Source: Pelolinea submarina
Lineage (GTDB): Bacteria > Chloroflexota > Anaerolineae > Anaerolineales > Anaerolineaceae
Direction: 5' to 3'
Assembly: GCF_003966975.1 (NCBI RefSeq)
Contig: NZ_AP018437.1
Span: 558,001 to 622,000, forward strand
Length of the DNA: 64,000 bases
Positions 60,431-64,000 of the stretch are shown in pieces; the stretch's first letter is position 1; the number at the start of each line of letters is the position of its first letter. The notes under the pieces were generated by a model. That model searched no databases. It saw only the letters and a list, made by a program, of their open reading frames with translations, and was not told the origin of the DNA. Made by a program: the position numbers and the translations under genes.

Positions 60431-62362
60431 ATGAAAATTAAAAGACTCCGCGTACCGCTCTCTCTAGCAATTATCCTGCTGTTATCAGCCTGCCAAAATA
60501 TTGGGCTTTTTGAACCCACGGCCACACCCATCCCGCCCACTCCCACACCACTGCCGCCCAGTGAATTGACCATTTGCCTGGGAACGGAACCGGAATCTCT
60601 TTACCCCTATGCGCTTTCCTCGGAGACCGCGCGCGATATTGTACAGGTGATTTACCCCGGGCCATTTGCGCAAACCGATGGCAGTATTTCCCCGGTGATC
60701 ATTAAGTCGATGCCGGATTACTCCAACGGCGGTGCCAGTTTTACGCCGGTGACGGTACGCGAGGGCGATCAGGTCGTAAATATCTACGGAGAATTGATCG
60801 TTTTGCAGAGCGGCGCGCAGGTGTTTCCCAGCGGATGCACTTCGCCCGATTGCGCAATCACCTGGGACGGAACCACGGAAATTCAGATGGATCAGCCGGT
60901 AGTGAATTTCACCCTGGTCGATAAGCTAACCTGGTCGGATGGGCAGGCTGTGACCGCGGCGGATTCGGTTTACAGCTTTGAACTGGCGGCTGATGAGGAC
61001 ACCCCAGTTAGCAAGATTTACACTAACTTAACCGCCAGCTATACTGCTACAGACGATACCACACTGCAGTGGATCGGCAAACCCGGTTTGGTCACAACTG
61101 ACCTGGAGAATTTTTTCTGGCTGCCGCTGCCCCAACACCTTTGGGGCGATTTAAGCGCGGCTGAATTATTGGATTCGGATCTGGCATCACAAAGCCCTCT
61201 GGGTTGGGGACCATACCAACTGGATGAGTGGGCGGCCGGCGACCATATGCGCCTGAGCAAGAATCCATATTACTTCCGTGCTGCTGATGGTCTGCCGCAA
61301 TATGATTACCTGAATTTGAAATTCATCTCATCCGGCGATATCGGCGCGGCCAGCGACGGCACCTGTGACATTGTCGCCAGCGATGCCCTGGCGTTGGATC
61401 AAGTGGTGTCCAATGCCGCCAATTTAGCGAATTCGGATTACCAGCTGCGGCAAAGCAATTCCGACCAAATCGAGTTTCTGGCATTCGGAATTACGCCGGC
61501 TTCTTACGATGATACCTATTATCCCTATGGAGCCGACCGGCCGGATATCTTCGGGGATGTCAATACTCGCAAAGCCATGGCTTTTTGTATCGATCGCCAG
61601 GGAATCCTGGCCGAGTTGACCGGTGGTTTGGTGGGCGTTTCGGATTCGTACCTGAGCAGCGATAACAGCCTCCTGAACGGATTGGCGCTCAGCCAATATC
61701 CTTACGACCCCGAGCAGGGGAAAGCTTTGCTGCAGGAGGTAGGCTGGCAGGATTATGACCAAAATCCGGCTACCCCTCTGACCATGATTAGTACAACCAC
61801 CAGAGTGCCTTACGGTACCAATTTTGTTATTACGCTGTACACTTCGCAATCGCCGCTGCGCGCGGCCATCGCTCAGAAAATTGCGGATGATCTGATGAAT
61901 TGCGGCATCCAGGTGACGGTTGAACAGCAAGCTTTAGCGGATCTATATAAGCCAGGCCCGGACGGTCTGGTGTTTGGGCGCAGCTTTGACTTGGCGTTGA
62001 TGTCCATGAGCATCGGCTCGCAGCCTGACTGTGAACTGTTCACCACAGAAGAAATTCCGAACGCGGATAATAATTGGATCGGCATGAACACCGGTGGTTC
62101 CAATTTTATCGGGTATACAAGCACGGCGTACGATACGGCATGTGGTGCTGCCCGGACGGCTGGGTTGGACCAGGCGGCTTATACACGTGAAATTCAAAAC
62201 ACGTTATTGGATTTATCCAGTGAATTGCCTTTTATCCCGCTTTTCCATCATCAAAACTTTTTATTGGTGAAAAACAATTTGTGCGCAGATGAAGGCTTGA
62301 ATTCGTTGGAAAAGATATTATCTTCTATCGATACCTTTAGCCCAAATATCATTTGCAATTAG
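60431..62362 (+). CDS. Family 5 solute-binding lipoprotein (peptide/oligopeptide ABC transporter)
   Basis: A 643-residue binding protein with lipobox LLSAC (C21), a short Pro/Thr linker and the SBP_bac_5 fold: LTICLGTEPESLYPYAL, then LVDKLTWSDGQAVTAADSVYSFELAAD near residue 170 and the hinge FGDVNTRKAMAFCIDRQGI near residue 375. It delivers peptides or similar solutes to a membrane permease. The ATPase genes follow after 106 bases; permease genes are not in the window. TATAAT at 60400-60405 is a possible -10 box. Confidence 0.92.
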   Translation: MKIKRLRVPLSLAIILLLSACQNIGLFEPTATPIPPTPTPLPPSELTICLGTEPESLYPYALSSETARDIVQVIYPGPFAQTDGSISPVIIKSMPDYSNGGASFTPVTVREGDQVVNIYGELIVLQSGAQVFPSGCTSPDCAITWDGTTEIQMDQPVVNFTLVDKLTWSDGQAVTAADSVYSFELAADEDTPVSKIYTNLTASYTATDDTTLQWIGKPGLVTTDLENFFWLPLPQHLWGDLSAAELLDSDLASQSPLGWGPYQLDEWAAGDHMRLSKNPYYFRAADGLPQYDYLNLKFISSGDIGAASDGTCDIVASDALALDQVVSNAANLANSDYQLRQSNSDQIEFLAFGITPASYDDTYYPYGADRPDIFGDVNTRKAMAFCIDRQGILAELTGGLVGVSDSYLSSDNSLLNGLALSQYPYDPEQGKALLQEVGWQDYDQNPATPLTMISTTTRVPYGTNFVITLYTSQSPLRAAIAQKIADDLMNCGIQVTVEQQALADLYKPGPDGLVFGRSFDLALMSMSIGSQPDCELFTTEEIPNADNNWIGMNTGGSNFIGYTSTAYDTACGAARTAGLDQAAYTREIQNTLLDLSSELPFIPLFHHQNFLLVKNNLCADEGLNSLEKILSSIDTFSPNIICN

Positions 62363-62410
62363 AAGTCATATACAATAAGATAAAAACCATATCGTAAAAA
62401 TATATCAAAA

Positions 62411-62439
62411 TTGACATTCATTTTTAATTATTGTAAAAT
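62411..62439 (+). promoter_or_regulatory. Promoter of the oppD-oppF genes
   Basis: A consensus TTGACA (62411-62416) and TAAAAT (62434-62439), spacer 17. It shows the ATPase genes have their own promoter, independent of the binding protein gene. Confidence 0.85.
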
Positions 62440-62468
62440 CGTTTAATTTCCGAGAGGACAATTGTTGC

Positions 62469-63470
62469 ATGAATGGTAACAAGAAGACATTGCTTGAAGT
62501 AAAGAATCTTGAGACAAGTTTTTCAACATGGGAAGGAATGGTTCATGCTGTAAATGGAGTCTCTTTTAAGCTCTCTGAAGGGGAAACATTAGGAATAGTT
62601 GGAGAGAGCGGTTGTGGAAAAAGTGTTACAGTCCTTTCCCTGCTTCGTTTGATCCAATCCCCCCCCGGAAAAATCGTGAACGGAACAGCTTTTTTCAACG
62701 GTAAAGATTTAATGAAAATGACTGAAAAAGAGCTGAATGAGGTCCGAGGCTCCCAAATCAGTTTGATTTTTCAAGATCCGATGACATTTTTCAATCCTGT
62801 TCTGACAATTGGCGAACAGGTCATGGAACCGTTGAAACTTCATCTAGGCGTGTCTGAAGCGGATGCCCAAGCAAGAGCGATTGAAATTCTGAACATGGTG
62901 GGCATCTCTAATCCAGAGGAACGATTAAAAGATTACCCCTATCAATTTTCCGGTGGAATGCGTCAACGTGCCATGATTGCCATGGCACTAATTTGTTCAC
63001 CTCAAATTCTCATTGCGGATGAACCAACTACCGCTTTGGACGTAACCGTTCAAGCTCAAATTGTTGACCTCGTGAAGAAACTCCGGGATGAGTTGGGCAT
63101 GTCCATTATTTGGATCACTCATGACCTGGGGATCGTAGCGGGATTAGTCGACCGTGTTGCCGTTATGTACGCCGGTTATATCGTTGAGACGGCGGACGTG
63201 ATGGAATTATATAAGAATCCAAGGCATCCCTATACCATAGGCCTTCTGGGAAGCCTTCCACGTTTGGATGAAACTGAGCGCAGGAAATTGGCATCCATTG
63301 ATGGTATTCCGCCAGTACTTTTCCGATCTGCCTCAACTTGTCCGTTTGCCCCACGCTGCCCTTATCGAATTGACCGTTGTTTCAATGAAAACCCAATGCT
63401 TCGAAATGTTGGCGATGGGCACGAGATTGCTTGCTGGGTGGATGTGGTAAATCACAAGGAGCAGGTGTAA
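62469..63470 (+). CDS. Peptide ABC transporter ATPase, OppD/DppD-like
   Basis: A 333-residue ATPase of the dipeptide/oligopeptide importer. Walker A is GESGCGKSVTVLSL, the signature is FSGGMRQRAMIAMAL, Walker B is ILIADEPTTALD, and the C-terminal oligo_HPY cysteine motif is CPFAPRCPY. The gene is visibly richer in A+T than the genes before 60 kb. It is followed after six bases by an OppF-like gene. Confidence 0.94.
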   Translation: MNGNKKTLLEVKNLETSFSTWEGMVHAVNGVSFKLSEGETLGIVGESGCGKSVTVLSLLRLIQSPPGKIVNGTAFFNGKDLMKMTEKELNEVRGSQISLIFQDPMTFFNPVLTIGEQVMEPLKLHLGVSEADAQARAIEILNMVGISNPEERLKDYPYQFSGGMRQRAMIAMALICSPQILIADEPTTALDVTVQAQIVDLVKKLRDELGMSIIWITHDLGIVAGLVDRVAVMYAGYIVETADVMELYKNPRHPYTIGLLGSLPRLDETERRKLASIDGIPPVLFRSASTCPFAPRCPYRIDRCFNENPMLRNVGDGHEIACWVDVVNHKEQV

Positions 63471-63476
63471 AAAACA

Positions 63477-64000
63477 ATGAAGAATGGTGAAGTTCTTTTA
63501 GATGTAAAAGAATTGGTTCAATATTTTCCAATTCGCCGCGGTGTACTGCAAAAAGTAGTTGGTTACGTCCATGCTGTTGACGGAATTAGTTTTGATATTA
63601 AGCGGGGAGAAACATTGGGTTTAGTAGGCGAATCCGGATGCGGAAAAACCACAACCGGACGTTCAATTTTACAGCTATACAAACCGACGAGTGGGCAAGT
63701 CATTTTCGACGGTATGAATTTGGTGGAATTAAATGGAAAGAAGATGCGGGAGGAACGCAAAAAGATCCAGATGATTTTCCAGGATCCGTATGCCAGCCTG
63801 AATCCGCGCATGACGGTTGAGGAAATCGTCGGCGAGCCATTAAAAATCCATAAAATTGTTGAAAATTCCGAAATTCGGAATAAAGTAAAAGAGTTGCTGG
63901 AACTTGTACGGTTAAATCCGGCTTATATTGACCGATACCCCCACGAATTTTCCGGCGGACAACGCCAAAGAATCGGCGTCGCCAGGGCTTTAGCGCTTAA
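63477..64000 (+). CDS. Peptide ABC transporter ATPase, OppF/DppF-like (partial)
   Basis: The first 174 codons of a second importer ATPase, cut by the window end. It has Walker A GESGCGKTTTGRS, the Q-loop QMIFQDPYASLNPRM and the signature FSGGQRQRIGVARAL. The start is the ATG at 63477. OppD and OppF normally work as a heterodimer with two permeases. Confidence 0.92.
   Translation, partial: MKNGEVLLDVKELVQYFPIRRGVLQKVVGYVHAVDGISFDIKRGETLGLVGESGCGKTTTGRSILQLYKPTSGQVIFDGMNLVELNGKKMREERKKIQMIFQDPYASLNPRMTVEEIVGEPLKIHKIVENSEIRNKVKELLELVRLNPAYIDRYPHEFSGGQRQRIGVARALAL

Noticed and set aside
1..64000. tRNA, rRNA or CRISPR array
   Set aside because: I scanned the intergenic gaps on both strands and found no cloverleaf T-loop signature, rRNA segment or regularly spaced direct repeats.

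Overview
The window looks like a chromosomal segment of a member of the Chloroflexota, most likely the class Anaerolineae. This is an inference from content: an archaeal-type AspRS, a stand-alone Elp3, DUF3417-type glucan phosphorylase, DUF3048 and DUF2807 lipoproteins, Pro/Thr-rich lipoprotein linkers, and no outer-membrane machinery. Coding density is high, with many 1-8 base overlaps between genes. I see no rRNA, tRNA, CRISPR array, phage genes or transposase.

Layout. 1-6.4 kb: end of a membrane protein, a DUF2179 protein with an alpha-glucan phosphorylase, a GH1 beta-glycosidase, and a double-thioredoxin/CcdA fusion. 6.2-13.1 kb (minus strand): a small membrane protein, MATE exporter, MutM, PRPP synthetase, GNAT, AspRS, MeaB and the B12-binding subunit of methylmalonyl-CoA mutase. 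13.2-24.0 kb: DUF3048 lipoprotein, a 1966-residue secreted beta-helix protein preceded by a cyclic-di-GMP-I riboswitch with its own terminator, a GH17 lipoprotein, and a pair of membrane proteases (SDH/ClpP-like and rhomboid). 24.2-30.3 kb: sbcD-sbcC-GT-GT, overlapping. 30.3-33.5 kb (minus): two histidine phosphatases interleaved with three HAD phosphatases. 33.6-37.9 kb: MarR regulator plus a heterodimeric ABC exporter. 38.2-43.5 kb: P5C dehydrogenase, YcgN-like protein, beta-propeller and DUF2807 lipoproteins, two zinc-ribbon membrane proteins. 43.6-48.2 kb: RarA, YwaF-like protein, RdgB, YceD and the primary sigma factor. 48.2-52.2 kb: alpha/beta hydrolase, Elp3, a divergent Trm9/ALKBH8-like methyltransferase, and a DhaL-like protein. 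52.4-60.4 kb: a MITE-like repeat, M20 peptidase, Acetyltransf_6 protein, MscS channel, Maf, class B PBP and RsgA. 60.4-64 kb: an oligopeptide ABC transporter, cut by the window end.

The two strongest leads are these. First, the c-di-GMP riboswitch at 20.6 kb has an aptamer, a possible antiterminator and an intrinsic terminator directly ahead of the giant surface protein, which suggests control of a sessile or attachment phenotype. Second, Elp3 (cm5U34 synthase) sits head-to-head, 44 bases apart, with a methyltransferase carrying Trm9/ALKBH8 hallmarks (FSSTRY at the N terminus, VW after strand 5, a conserved C-terminal H-F motif). This suggests a bacterial cm5U-to-mcm5U wobble-uridine route. 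Smaller leads are the histidine phosphatase/HAD cluster, apparently leaderless promoters, a terminator abutting the mutM start, and repeated Cys loops in the beta-helix protein.

All functional names rest on motif recognition from the sequence and recalled family features; no database search was run.
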